Positions 1-8,965 of a DNA stretch of 64,000 nt are shown here, one piece after another; position 1 is the stretch's first letter, and each line of letters opens with the position of its first letter. The DNA is from Varibaculum cambriense (GTDB lineage: Bacteria > Actinomycetota > Actinomycetes > Actinomycetales > Actinomycetaceae). The DNA lies in the NCBI RefSeq assembly GCF_022133705.1, contig NZ_JAKNHJ010000014.1, positions 1 to 64,000 on the forward strand, written 5' to 3'. Position numbers and translations under genes: made by a program. The notes under the pieces are model-generated. The model searched no databases. It saw only the letters and a list, made by a program, of their open reading frames with translations, and was not told where the DNA came from.

Positions 1-32
1 CCCCCCCACCCCCCCCCCCCCCCCCCCCCCCC
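1..32. repeat. Poly-C tract at the window edge
   Basis: The first 32 bases are all C except for one A at position 8, which leaves an uninterrupted run of 24 C at 9-32. The tract lies just beyond the 3' end of pckG. It could be a slippage-prone homopolymer or an assembly or sequencing artefact at a contig end; the sequence alone cannot separate these. Confidence 0.8.
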
Positions 33-58
33 TCTTATTTTTCTAAAAAGAAAAGAGG
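31..58 (-). terminator. Possible pckG terminator hairpin
   Basis: CCTCTT (31-36) and AAGAGG (53-58) can pair, with further A/T pairing inside, 19 bases downstream of the pckG stop codon. On the minus strand it runs into the poly-G side of the homopolymer rather than into a T run, so it is not a textbook intrinsic terminator. Confidence 0.35.
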
Positions 59-76
59 TAACTCTCCGTTAGGTGG

Positions 77-1906
77 TTACTTCAGTGCCTGCAGACGCTC
101 ACGCAGTTTAGCGAGCTCTTCGGAGATGGCCTTGGGCAGCTTGTCACCGAACTGCGAGAAGTACTTCTCGGTGTCCTCGGTCTCGGCTAGCCAGGCATCG
201 GGATCGATGGCGAACATCTTGTCCCAGTCTTCCTGACCCAATCCGGTGCCTTCCAGGTTGAAGTCCTCGAACTTGGGGTAGTAACCAGTCGGTCCCTCAA
301 TCGCGTCAACCTTGCCGGAGGCGCGGCGTACGATCCAGTCCAGAACGCGAGCGTTGTCGCCATAGCCCGGCCACAAGAAGCTGCCGTCCTCGTCCTTACG
401 GAACCAGTTAACCTGGTAAATCCGCGGGAACTTGTCGCCGACCTTTTCTTGCATTTCTAGCCAGTGACCCCAGTAGTCAGCCATGTTGTAGCCACAGAAG
501 GGCAGCATAGCGAAGGGATCGTGACGTAGGGATCCCACAGCACCTTCAGCAGCAGCGGTCTGCTCGGAGGCTACGGACGCACCAATGAATACGCCGTGTG
601 CCGGGGAGTACTGCTCGGCTACCAACGGTACGTTAGAAGCACGACGTCCACCGAAGAGGATAGCGGTGACCGGAACGCCTTCGGGAGCTTCCCAATCGGG
701 GCATACGATCGGGCACTGCGCAGCCGGAGTGGTAAAACGGGAGTTCGGATGAGCGGCCTTTTCGCCAGATTCCGGAGTCCAGTCATTACCATGCCAATCG
801 ATCAGGTGATCCGGGGTGTCTCCGTCAATGCCTTCCCACCAGACATCGCCATCGTCAGTCAAGGCTACGTTGGTGAAGATGGAGTTTTCTTTCATGGTCT
901 CCATAGCCATCGGGTTGGTCTTGTAAGAGGTTCCCGGAGCAACACCGAAGAAGCCAGCCTCGGGGTTGATCGCGCGCAGCGTACCGTCCTCACCAGGACG
1001 CATCCAGGCAATGTCGTCACCAACGGTTTCGACTTTGTAGCCGGGGATGGTCGGCTGCAGCATGGCCAGGTTGGTCTTGCCGCAGGCGGACGGGAAGGCA
1101 GCGGTCACGTGGTACTGTTCGCCACTCTTTTCGTCGGTCAGACGCAGAATCAGCATGTGCTCTGCCATCCAGCCGTCACGGCGAGCCATCGTGGAGGCGA
1201 TACGCAGAGCGTAGCACTTCTTGCCCAGCAGGGCGTTCCCGCCGTAACCGGAACCGAAGGACCAAATTTCATTGGTTTCGGGGAAGTGGGTGATGTACTT
1301 TTCGTCATTGCAAGGCCAGGCTTCGTCAGTCTCGTCCTCAGCCAGCGGCTTACCTACGGAGTGAACCGCCGGAACCCAGGGACGTCCCTCGTTGATGAGA
1401 TCCATCGCCTTAGCACCCATACGGGTCATAATCCGCATGTTGCAGACCACGTAGGGGGAGTCACTGAGTTCGATACCCAGCTGAGAAATCGGGCCACCCA
1501 GCGGTCCCATGGAGAAGGGAATCACGTACATGGTGCGGCCAGCCATCGCGCCGTCGAACTTTTCATTCAGGGTCTCGCGCATCTGCTTGGGATCTGCCCA
1601 GTTGTTAGTGGGGCCAGCATCCTCTTCCTTTTCACAGCAGATGAAAGTACGCGATTCTACGCGCGCCACATCGGAGGGTAGCGAGCGAGCCAGGAAGGAG
1701 TTAGGACGTTTCTCCGGATTCAAACGGGTGAACATCCCGGTTTCTACCATGAGATCGGTTAGGCGAGTCCATTCCTCTTCGGAACCATCGCAAAACTCAA
1801 TCGCTTTCGGTTTCGCCAGTTCTGCAACTTTAATTACCCAATCAACGACCTCTTTAGGCGCGTTCTTCGGGGCGGCAGCTAGCACATCTTTCTCAGTCAC
1901 TGTCAT
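77..1906 (-). CDS. pckG: Phosphoenolpyruvate carboxykinase (GTP)
   Basis: Cytosolic enzyme converting oxaloacetate and GTP to phosphoenolpyruvate, CO2 and GDP, the entry step of gluconeogenesis. The 609-residue length matches GTP-type PEPCK. The family P-loop with its reactive cysteine is present as FPSACGKTN near residue 275, and the family stretches [11 protein letters not shown] and [15 protein letters not shown] are visible. The start is the ATG at 1906 with a purine-rich GGAGG-like element upstream. It is monocistronic and divergent from the lipoprotein gene at 2199. The opposite strand carries a long open frame (596-1681) that I regard as a shadow. Identification is very secure. Confidence 0.97.
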   Translation of the reverse strand: MTVTEKDVLAAAPKNAPKEVVDWVIKVAELAKPKAIEFCDGSEEEWTRLTDLMVETGMFTRLNPEKRPNSFLARSLPSDVARVESRTFICCEKEEDAGPTNNWADPKQMRETLNEKFDGAMAGRTMYVIPFSMGPLGGPISQLGIELSDSPYVVCNMRIMTRMGAKAMDLINEGRPWVPAVHSVGKPLAEDETDEAWPCNDEKYITHFPETNEIWSFGSGYGGNALLGKKCYALRIASTMARRDGWMAEHMLILRLTDEKSGEQYHVTAAFPSACGKTNLAMLQPTIPGYKVETVGDDIAWMRPGEDGTLRAINPEAGFFGVAPGTSYKTNPMAMETMKENSIFTNVALTDDGDVWWEGIDGDTPDHLIDWHGNDWTPESGEKAAHPNSRFTTPAAQCPIVCPDWEAPEGVPVTAILFGGRRASNVPLVAEQYSPAHGVFIGASVASEQTAAAEGAVGSLRHDPFAMLPFCGYNMADYWGHWLEMQEKVGDKFPRIYQVNWFRKDEDGSFLWPGYGDNARVLDWIVRRASGKVDAIEGPTGYYPKFEDFNLEGTGLGQEDWDKMFAIDPDAWLAETEDTEKYFSQFGDKLPKAISEELAKLRERLQALK

Positions 1907-2198
1907 TTATCTCTTGCCTCCTGCGGCACTCGACACGGCAACACACAGTTGCTATTGCTTTTCTATTCTCCGTCATCGCTGCCACTTTCTCTACCGAGAG
2001 CGTCTAAAAATTTCCATAAATTACTATGACCTGGCTCATATTAAGGGAAACTTTAGGCCATAGGACACCTTCCCGATTGGTTTTCAGCTAGGGAAGTGAA
2101 CCTTTTACCATCGGCATAAGTAATTCTTTACAGTATGATTAAAAATAACGGTAACGCGATAACCGGGTTTATAGCCGCCACTCAAGGAGGTAGCGAGG

Positions 2199-2963
2199 GT
2201 GAAGGGCAAACGACTTTTAGCTCTAATTCTACTTCCCTGTGCGATATTGCTGGCGGGTTGTGAAGCTAGCACCCAAATGCAGATTTACGGCAATGATACC
2301 TATTCGTTTAGTACTCATTTAACGCAGCCGCGAACTACTCAAGATATTAAATGTAAGGATCAGATTCCGGGAATCGAGGACTACCTCAAAACTTCACAAG
2401 TCGAGATTAAAGATAAATCCACTGATCAGGTTTCAGACTGTACGATCACGGTGAAGGCACAACATATTTCCCAGGCCAAGAAGCCGTTTGTGACCATTAA
2501 ACATATCGGTGACAGCTACGTGGCGAAACTTGCCCCGGTGCAAAGCTTAGATTTCTTAGATGCCCAAACCGACCAGTTCCGCCTGACAATTACCTTCCCC
2601 GGCCCAGTGTTAAAAACCGATACCTATTCCGGGGCGACAGCAGAAGGCAACACCGTCACTTGGACGACCCCGCAAGCTCTCGTCAAAGGTTTCGAGGTAC
2701 GAGGACAAGATCACCCGGGGATAACGATGAACCAAAAATGGGGAATCGGATTTTTGGTTATTCTGCTAGCACTAATAGTGGCGCTAGTGATTTTCCGCAA
2801 ACATCCACGCGTCGCCCCTATTTGGGGCAAGCTAGCGCAAGCGGGAAAGAGATTCGCTGGCGCCTGCCGCAAGTTACTCCTGCGCACTTTGAGCTATTTA
2901 GATCTGGGAGGATCCGCCTCTGGACATCGTTCCAAACATTCACGTAAACGCCGCGGTAAATAG
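2199..2963 (+). CDS. LppM-like lipoprotein with C-terminal membrane anchor
   Basis: 254-residue exported protein. The N-terminus is a lipoprotein signal peptide (KGKRLLALILLPCAILLAGC) with an LAGC lipobox, so Cys20 should be lipidated. The body is a β-rich extracytoplasmic domain resembling the LppM family of Actinobacteria. A transmembrane helix follows at about residues 180-200 (WGIGFLVILLALIVALVIF), then a strongly basic cytoplasmic tail rich in Arg, Lys, His and Ser. The start is a GTG preceded by AAGGAGG at 2184-2190. In mycobacteria LppM is a cell-envelope protein; the role here is not established. The family call is moderate, the topology is clear. Confidence 0.7.
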   Translation: MKGKRLLALILLPCAILLAGCEASTQMQIYGNDTYSFSTHLTQPRTTQDIKCKDQIPGIEDYLKTSQVEIKDKSTDQVSDCTITVKAQHISQAKKPFVTIKHIGDSYVAKLAPVQSLDFLDAQTDQFRLTITFPGPVLKTDTYSGATAEGNTVTWTTPQALVKGFEVRGQDHPGITMNQKWGIGFLVILLALIVALVIFRKHPRVAPIWGKLAQAGKRFAGACRKLLLRTLSYLDLGGSASGHRSKHSRKRRGK

Positions 2964-3221
2964 GCACTTATTTGACCCCCTTCAGCATCTCCCTTTATCC
3001 GCAACACCGATAAACCCGGTGATTCCTGCCTGATGCAGCCACCCGGACTCCAATTTTTTGAGAATCCGTTACTGTCCGCACCTTTGTCTTTACTTCGCGG
3101 TTTATCCCCAGGGATCGACAGGACTCTGGTTTCCTAGGAATGCCATTTCTTTTGTTGTCTCCCCTGCTCCCCATTCACTAAATCTAGGTGTACTTCGCAA
3201 ACAAACCCGCAGGAGCCAGTC

Positions 3222-4256
3222 GTGCAAACAGATCTACCAACACCAATGCCTGCCAGGCAAGTACCTGGTGATACCGACCCGACCTGCCTATTGTGGGGAT
3301 TTAACCTGGGACAGTTGCAATTCCTATCCCAGGTACTCGGAGTGTCTAATATCCATTTCACCACCCAACTGCCGCCTCCTGCTGCCAGCTTAAGTACAGT
3401 TATCAGTCCTGCTAGCGTCAATTTAAGTTGGCTTTCCTCCCCGCTTCCCATAGTTCGCGCAGATTTTTCAGCCAGCCCACCGCCCCTGCCCCAAAGAAGC
3501 TTCACCCCTCCTGGAAGCCCCTTGCAACGCCCCGGAGTTTTTCGCCTCCCATCCCAGGTAGAAGCTTTTCTCTCGCAGGTTGATCAATACTGCTATCCTT
3601 CCCGAGGACGCATCCTCAATATCTTCGGGTTACATCCAAAAAGTGGCACCTCCACCATTGCGTTCGGGTTAGCAAACAGCGTTAAGAACTCGATTTTTGT
3701 AGATGCCAGTTGTCCTTTCTCAGACTCGATTTCGCCCCAATATTCATCAGGGTTGCGCAAACTCGGTTTTCCCGCTATTAGCAACTTTTCCTCTCGTGAC
3801 CTGGAAGCAGACCTGTTAGTTTCCCGCTTACGTGAGGTTTTACCCAGGGTGCAAAATACCCGTTTTCTCCAGCTCCACCGCGGTGATCTCCGCCAGCTAT
3901 CACCTCTTTTTTCTTTGTTAGTTCGCGCATTTTCACTGGTAGTTATCGATTGGGGACAACTTGGTTCCGTGCAAGACCTAAACAATTTACCCGGGCAAAC
4001 CCTGCTAGTGAAAGATTACTGGCAATCGGCAATTAATCGACAGGTTCTGCAACAAATCCACCAGCGCAGAATCCCGCTAGTGACCAATCGCGTCCCTAAC
4101 AGAATTGTTCCCCCTAGCAGCGACAATCAAAGATATTTCGTGCCGCATTGCCGGGAACTAAAACCGCTGCAAGCGCAAGGACTGGGCAGTTTATGGCCAA
4201 AAAACTTGCAAGTAAGGTTGGCACAGCTACTGCGAAATCTGATGGCGGTAGCATGA
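3222..4256 (+). CDS. CpaE/Ssd-like ParA-type protein of the tad locus
   Basis: 344-residue protein at the head of a tad-like operon, in the place of the 'septum site-determining' (Ssd) or CpaE-like protein of actinobacterial tad loci. A MinD/ParA-like fold is suggested by NIFGLHPKSGTSTIAFGLA near residues 127-145, followed by IFVDAS and a later LVVIDWGQLG strand. The deviant Walker A motif (KGGxGKT) has decayed to PKSGTST and lacks the second lysine, so ATP hydrolysis is doubtful. The N-terminal ~120 residues are Pro/Ser-rich. The start is GTG with AGGAG at 3211-3215. Its stop overlaps the next start by 4 bp (ATGA). Confidence 0.7.
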   Translation: MQTDLPTPMPARQVPGDTDPTCLLWGFNLGQLQFLSQVLGVSNIHFTTQLPPPAASLSTVISPASVNLSWLSSPLPIVRADFSASPPPLPQRSFTPPGSPLQRPGVFRLPSQVEAFLSQVDQYCYPSRGRILNIFGLHPKSGTSTIAFGLANSVKNSIFVDASCPFSDSISPQYSSGLRKLGFPAISNFSSRDLEADLLVSRLREVLPRVQNTRFLQLHRGDLRQLSPLFSLLVRAFSLVVIDWGQLGSVQDLNNLPGQTLLVKDYWQSAINRQVLQQIHQRRIPLVTNRVPNRIVPPSSDNQRYFVPHCRELKPLQAQGLGSLWPKNLQVRLAQLLRNLMAVA

Positions 4257-5473
4257 AGGCTTTCAAAAAATGGCTACCGGTCTTAAAGCCGGCACCTCGG
4301 CATCCCGTAGCTTCCCAAACTGACCGGGACAACCGCCTGCTAGTAGCCTCGGGTGCAGCTCCGGCAGAAGTGATCCGCCAGGCAAGCGCGCCAGCAGCAG
4401 GAACCGCTCACCTGCTTGATAACTTGGCAACAATAAATGCAGAATTATCCGGGTTTGGCCCCCAGCTGGCATCCCTGCTGCAAGACCCGCAAGTAACCGA
4501 TGTTTTAATCAATGGACCTCAGCAAGTGTGGGTCGATAGTGGCGGCGGTCTTTGCAAAACCAGACTGGACTTTGGTTCCAACAGTAATCTCCGTTCCTTA
4601 GCAGTCCGGTTAGCAGGAGCTGCCGGAAAGCGTTTAGATGATGCCGCGCCGATCACCGACGGCACGCTACCAAATGGCATTAGGCTCCATGCGGTATTAC
4701 CTCCCCTAGCGGTACCCTCTCCGGTTATTTCTTTGCGCTGCCCGCGAGCCAAAGGCTTAAACTTTACCCAATTGGTGAAATCGGGAACCGTGTCTGCGCC
4801 CTTAGCGCCGGTGGTGACCGCCCTAGTTTCCCGGCGCGCTTCCTGTTTTATTTCCGGAGCCACCGGTTCGGGGAAAACCACGCTGCTGTCTGCCCTGTTA
4901 GAATTGGTGCCCCCCAACCAGCGGATTGTATGTATCGAGGAAGTCTCCGAGCTTTTTCCTTCCCATCCTCACTTAATTCACCTGCAAGAACGCACCGCCA
5001 ATGTGCAAGGGGTAGGCGCGGTTCCCATGTCAAAGCTGGTGCGTGCGGCTATGCGGATGCGTCCGGATCGGATTGTACTGGGGGAATGCCGCGGTCCGGA
5101 GGTACGGGAAGTACTGTCTGCGATGAACACCGGGCACGAAGGCACTTGGGCAACGGTACATGCCAATGCGGTAACTGAGGTTCCTGCCCGTCTGGTGGCA
5201 CTAGGAGCGTTGGCCTTAATGCCGGAATCTACCGTGGGAGCACAGGTGATAGCGGGGGTAGATGCCTTTTTACAGATTCGCCGCTTAACGGAGCGAGGAA
5301 GCACTCGGCGCTATGTATCCGAGGTCGGGGTTCCGGTTTGGGATCATTCCCACCTAGCGGCGCAACTGGCACTCAAAGTTACTCCTGCCGGACAGTTGCT
5401 TAGAGGGGCGGGGTATCAAAAACTATCACAGCTGGTAGATATGGATTTTGATTATCTTGCGGAGGCACCGTGA
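4253..5473 (+). CDS. tadA: TadA/CpaF-type secretion ATPase
   Basis: Hexameric ATPase of the type II/IV secretion superfamily that powers assembly of Flp/Tad pili at the inner face of the membrane. Visible motifs are Walker A SGATGSGKTTLLSALL, an Asp box around CIEEVSEL, Walker B region RPDRIVLGECRG and the His box GHEGTWATVHAN. I chose ATG 4253 because it makes an ATGA overlap with the previous stop. In-frame starts at 4193 (ATG) and 4148 (TTG) would add 20 or 35 residues inside the upstream gene. From 4253 the product has 406 residues. It overlaps tadB by 4 bp (GTGA), so the genes are probably translationally coupled. Confidence 0.9.
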   Translation: MKAFKKWLPVLKPAPRHPVASQTDRDNRLLVASGAAPAEVIRQASAPAAGTAHLLDNLATINAELSGFGPQLASLLQDPQVTDVLINGPQQVWVDSGGGLCKTRLDFGSNSNLRSLAVRLAGAAGKRLDDAAPITDGTLPNGIRLHAVLPPLAVPSPVISLRCPRAKGLNFTQLVKSGTVSAPLAPVVTALVSRRASCFISGATGSGKTTLLSALLELVPPNQRIVCIEEVSELFPSHPHLIHLQERTANVQGVGAVPMSKLVRAAMRMRPDRIVLGECRGPEVREVLSAMNTGHEGTWATVHANAVTEVPARLVALGALALMPESTVGAQVIAGVDAFLQIRRLTERGSTRRYVSEVGVPVWDHSHLAAQLALKVTPAGQLLRGAGYQKLSQLVDMDFDYLAEAP

Positions 5474-6144
5474 CCTGGAAAATCGCCACCTTAGTGGGAC
5501 TTTTTCTAACCCTTGCCGGCCTGCCTTGGCATTTACCGGATGCTCATCCGCCCAGAACCCGCCGCCTGCCTCGGCCTAAAATAGCTAGTTCCATTACCTA
5601 CTTTGTCGGGATTCTGCAGCGTCACTTCCAACCAAAACCCCAACTAGCAGCGGCAGTTATCGAGGTAGCGAGCCGCCTAAACGCCGGTGCCGATCCCGAT
5701 TCAGCCTGGGTAAAAAGTTTGCCACGCCACGGTTTCTCCCGTCCCAAAACTGCCAGCGCCACAGATATTCAAGCGGCAATAGAACCAAATCTAACTTCTT
5801 GGGAGCAGGCTTCTTTAACTGGCCTCCTGGCGGCAGTCCGTTTTTCCGAGGCAGTAGGCGCCCCCTTAGCTGAAGTGTTGGCTGGCTGCGCAGATTCGCT
5901 TACCGAAGCTGCCAATGCCGCTCGTGCCCGGAAACTAGCACTTACTGCCCCGAAGGCTTCCGCCACTATTTTGGGGCTTTTACCTTTAGGAGGAATCGCG
6001 TTGGGATCTCTGCTAGGAGCCAATCCGCTAAATGCAATATTCGCCGGAGGCTTGGGAACTATCAGTGCCTTGGTCGGGGTTATTGCCCTGTTAACCGGGA
6101 TGTTTTGGATGTTTCGCTTAGTGGCGCAAGCGGAAAAGGCATAA
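5470..6144 (+). CDS. tadB: TadB-like type II secretion F-domain membrane protein
   Basis: 224-residue integral membrane protein. One hydrophobic segment lies at the N-terminus (TLVGLFLTLAGLPWHL). Two lie near the C-terminus (ATILGLLPLGGIALGSLLGA and ISALVGVIALLTGMFWMF) after a cytoplasmic helical domain. This is the layout of TadB/GspF-like platform proteins that sit on the TadA ATPase. It is short compared with classical TadB proteins of about 300 residues, as is usual for actinobacterial versions. The GTG start overlaps the tadA stop by 4 bp. Position and topology support the call more than sequence motifs do. Confidence 0.75.
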   Translation: MTWKIATLVGLFLTLAGLPWHLPDAHPPRTRRLPRPKIASSITYFVGILQRHFQPKPQLAAAVIEVASRLNAGADPDSAWVKSLPRHGFSRPKTASATDIQAAIEPNLTSWEQASLTGLLAAVRFSEAVGAPLAEVLAGCADSLTEAANAARARKLALTAPKASATILGLLPLGGIALGSLLGANPLNAIFAGGLGTISALVGVIALLTGMFWMFRLVAQAEKA

Positions 6145-6146
6145 AA

Positions 6147-6674
6147 ATGTTTATCCTGGCAATCTGGGTTTTCTTGGGGACCTTGCCCTGGTTTTTACCT
6201 GCACTTCCTCCACACAAATCTAGCGATGAAGATACCAGGCGTGGCGCGATTGATCCGGCAGTGATGCTGGACTTGGCGAGCGCCGGACTGGCCGGCGGCG
6301 CCGCGATTCCGCGCGTCTTAACTGCCTTGGCGACTGCCAGTGGAGAGCCTCGCCTAGCCGCGGTTTCTCGCGCGCTGATTTTCGGAGTTGAATGGAACTT
6401 AGCTTGGTCTCTGTTGCAACGCGGGGATACCTGCCCCGAGTGGGCACCGTATCTATCTGCCGCCCTCGAACCTGCCTGGAAGGATGGGGTATCCCCCGAG
6501 GCGTTACTGAAAGGTGCCGGACTGCGGGTACGCGCCAGTAAAGACCAGCGTGCCCGCCAAGCCGCCCAAAAACTCTCGGTTCGGCTGGTTATTCCCCTAG
6601 GTATCTGCCAGTTACCGGCATTTATCCTCCTGGGGATAGTGCCGGTAATCTTGGCGGGAATAGAAAACCTCTAG
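6147..6674 (+). CDS. tadC: TadC-like type II secretion F-domain membrane protein
   Basis: Second platform-type membrane protein of the tad set, 175 residues from ATG 6147. An upstream in-frame TTG at 6105 would overlap tadB by 40 bp and is less likely. A purine-rich GGAAAAGG lies 7 bases upstream of the ATG. One hydrophobic segment is at the N-terminus (FILAIWVFLGTLPWFL) and one at the C-terminus (LVIPLGICQLPAFILLGIVP). TadB and TadC normally form a heteromeric platform. No Flp pilin, TadE, TadF or prepilin peptidase gene follows; brnQ lies immediately downstream, tail to tail, overlapping by 4 bp. Confidence 0.7.
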   Translation: MFILAIWVFLGTLPWFLPALPPHKSSDEDTRRGAIDPAVMLDLASAGLAGGAAIPRVLTALATASGEPRLAAVSRALIFGVEWNLAWSLLQRGDTCPEWAPYLSAALEPAWKDGVSPEALLKGAGLRVRASKDQRARQAAQKLSVRLVIPLGICQLPAFILLGIVPVILAGIENL

Positions 6675-8113
6675 CTGTCCGAATCAGATTTTTCGGTCGG
6701 GTTTTCCTGCGGTTTAGCGACTTCATCTAGCTCGTCCTCATTGAACGCCAAGCCGGCACTTACCAAGGATTGGTTCCGCTGCCTGGCCACCGCATCATAG
6801 TCGTATTGCTGTTTCATCCGGCCTTGCGCAAAATCGATAATCAGACCGACCAACAGCATCACCAGAGACGGAATCAACCACCCCAACCCTAGCGAAGCCA
6901 ACGGAATGGTGGTGTCGATCCACTCCTCCAATACCCCAGCAGCCTTCAGGCCATCGAAAAGACCAAAGAACGCGGCTACCCACACTGAAAGCCGGTAGGC
7001 CCAGAACATATGTCCGGGAATGAAAATATCCAGGATACAGGTTACTACCAGCATGATGGTGATGGGGTAGCAGAACATCATTACCGGGATAATCACGTTT
7101 ACCAGTGCCTCTAGCCCCAGGTTAGCGATTGCTAAAGAAATCACCACATGCAGAACCACCCACACCGGACGAGAAATCTGCGGGAACAATCCCCGGAAGA
7201 ACTGGGTGGAAGCCTCGACTAGACCAATGGCAGTAGTTAGGCAAGCCAAAATAGCAATTGCACCCAAGATTACCCTGCCGGTAGATCCAAATAAATGCTG
7301 CGCTGCGAACGCCAGGCCTTCCCCGCCGTCTTTAACGTTGGGGTTGAGTCGTCCCACGCGCGAGCCCACCATCGACAGTCCGAAATAGACCAGGCCGAGG
7401 AAGAAAGCGGCGATCACTCCCGAAAGGGCGGTAACCCCAAATAGCTGCCTGCCGGGTTGGAATCCTTTTTGCCGCAGCGCGCGAATAATCACTACCCCGA
7501 ATACGAAGGAAGCGATGGCATCCAAGGTGCCGTAACCGTCAAAAATACCCTTCAAAGTGGGGGTTGATGCATATTTTTCAATCGGAGCCGCCTCCGAAGG
7601 ATCCATAGTTGCTACCGCCGCAATAATCATTACCGCCAGCAGGATCAATAGTGCGGGGGTTAGCAGACCGCCAATCCGGTCAAGCACGTTACGCGGATTC
7701 AAACACAGGTAACCGGCGATGCCGAAGAATACCAATGTGTAAATAAATAGCGCCAGGTGCGAGTCCCCTGTAGTGGCTTGGAAGGACATCGAAAAGGAGG
7801 CGGCGGCAGTACGCGGAATCGCGTATAGCATTCCGGTCGACAAAAAGATCAGCCAGCAAAACACCAGACCTGGGTAGTGAGAGATGCGTTCAATAATCCC
7901 GAGCACTCCGGAAGAAGAGGTAGCGGCGGCAATCATTCCGGCCATGGGCAGTAGCACTCCGGTAATCATAAAGCCGATGGTGGCGGGAACCTGTTCAACT
8001 CCCGATTCCACCCCAATCATTACTGGAAAAATCAGGTTGCCAGCTCCGAAAAACATGGCGAAAAGTGCCAGTCCGGTAACTAGCACATTGAGAATACGTG
8101 TCTTGCTATTCAT
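6671..8113 (-). CDS. brnQ: Branched-chain amino acid carrier (LIVCS family)
   Basis: 480-residue polytopic membrane protein of the BrnQ/LIVCS family, which imports leucine, isoleucine and valine with a cation. The family N-terminus (ALFAMFFGAGNLIFP) is conserved, and about twelve hydrophobic segments alternate with short loops, including YGTLDAIASFVFGVVI. The last ~40 residues are a hydrophilic, acidic cytoplasmic tail. The ATG start is at 8113. It is divergent from the membrane protein gene near 8273 and convergent with tadC. No T-box or other attenuator is obvious in the short upstream region. Confidence 0.95.
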   Translation of the reverse strand: MNSKTRILNVLVTGLALFAMFFGAGNLIFPVMIGVESGVEQVPATIGFMITGVLLPMAGMIAAATSSSGVLGIIERISHYPGLVFCWLIFLSTGMLYAIPRTAAASFSMSFQATTGDSHLALFIYTLVFFGIAGYLCLNPRNVLDRIGGLLTPALLILLAVMIIAAVATMDPSEAAPIEKYASTPTLKGIFDGYGTLDAIASFVFGVVIIRALRQKGFQPGRQLFGVTALSGVIAAFFLGLVYFGLSMVGSRVGRLNPNVKDGGEGLAFAAQHLFGSTGRVILGAIAILACLTTAIGLVEASTQFFRGLFPQISRPVWVVLHVVISLAIANLGLEALVNVIIPVMMFCYPITIMLVVTCILDIFIPGHMFWAYRLSVWVAAFFGLFDGLKAAGVLEEWIDTTIPLASLGLGWLIPSLVMLLVGLIIDFAQGRMKQQYDYDAVARQRNQSLVSAGLAFNEDELDEVAKPQENPTEKSDSDS

Positions 8114-8272
8114 TGTGTGAAATCCCCACTCTTATTCTTTTTACCGGTTACAGTTTCGCAAAGACCAGCTGCTATTCAAAAAGAATCTTCCATTCTGGGA
8201 TACTGGGTTAACATATTTTCAACAACATGTTTACAATTGGCGTATTTTTCTGAAGCAGGTGAGGTGAGATGC

Positions 8273-8965
8273 TTGCAGACTGAGGCACAGCTTTCCCCGC
8301 TTGATCAGTATTTTCAAACTCTGGCTTCCCTGCTTTCATTGACCCCGGTTCTGCGTCGGAATCAAATTATTGGGGCGGTTCGGCTGGCGGTAACAGAGAT
8401 GGAGGAAAACGCTTCCCTACCCGCGCCCTATACCCTAGAGCAGCTTTATGCCTATCTCGGGGATCCACAACAGGTGGTAGCTATCGCTGATGCGGATATG
8501 ACGGTGATTAAAGCTGGTAATGGCGCGCAAGTGATTCAGGCGGCAGCGGCTGCGGAAAATTCCGAGGTTCCCTGGGGTAAGGCGGCCTCCCGCGTTCGTT
8601 TCGAGGATGCCCGCCTACTGCGCGAATACGGTCAGTTGGTCGGCTGGGGGGAAACTGTGTCCGCGGCACCCGTAAAGTCGGACTTTCTGGACAGTAAAAT
8701 TGAGTCACTAATTAGTTCGGAACGTATCCGTCATAACTTCTTTTCCTATTTCTTGCCGATTGCCTTTGGGATCGCCTGTACTTCCACTGCCCTGCTGGTT
8801 CCTCTCGGGTTCTTCCTGGGAATCTTCGCTTTGGTCTTGCTGTTTTATCTGTGGCGCAAGAAGGTTAGTCCCCTCTGGCCTCGGGTCTTTTGCGCTTTAG
8901 CGAGCCTATTTGCGATTGTCTGTACCGTGGTTGCTACCCTGCGTCTGCTGGGTTATAACTCTTGA
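8273..8965 (+). CDS. Unknown membrane protein with two C-terminal helices
   Basis: I do not recognise this family. The protein has a soluble N-terminal part of about 150 residues, rich in Ala, Glu and Leu. Two hydrophobic helices follow near the C-terminus (FFSYFLPIAFGIACTSTALL with GFFLGIFALVLLFYLW, then VFCALASLFAIVCTVVATL), separated by the basic loop RKKVSPLWPR. The start is uncertain. TTG 8273 follows GAGGTGAG at a good distance and gives 230 residues. GTG 8264 is close by, and an upstream ATG at 8117 would reach almost to the brnQ start. It ends tail to tail with rlmB, overlapping by 13 bp. Confidence 0.55.
   Translation: MQTEAQLSPLDQYFQTLASLLSLTPVLRRNQIIGAVRLAVTEMEENASLPAPYTLEQLYAYLGDPQQVVAIADADMTVIKAGNGAQVIQAAAAAENSEVPWGKAASRVRFEDARLLREYGQLVGWGETVSAAPVKSDFLDSKIESLISSERIRHNFFSYFLPIAFGIACTSTALLVPLGFFLGIFALVLLFYLWRKKVSPLWPRVFCALASLFAIVCTVVATLRLLGYNS

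Noticed and set aside
596-1681. 361-codon open frame on the plus strand opposite pckG
   Set aside because: It lies wholly antisense to a highly conserved gene, has no ribosome binding site, and its translation has no recognisable domain or hydrophobic pattern.
6105-6147. TTG start for tadC at 6105
   Set aside because: It would overlap tadB by 40 bp; ATG 6147, just after the tadB stop, has a purine-rich element at a suitable distance.
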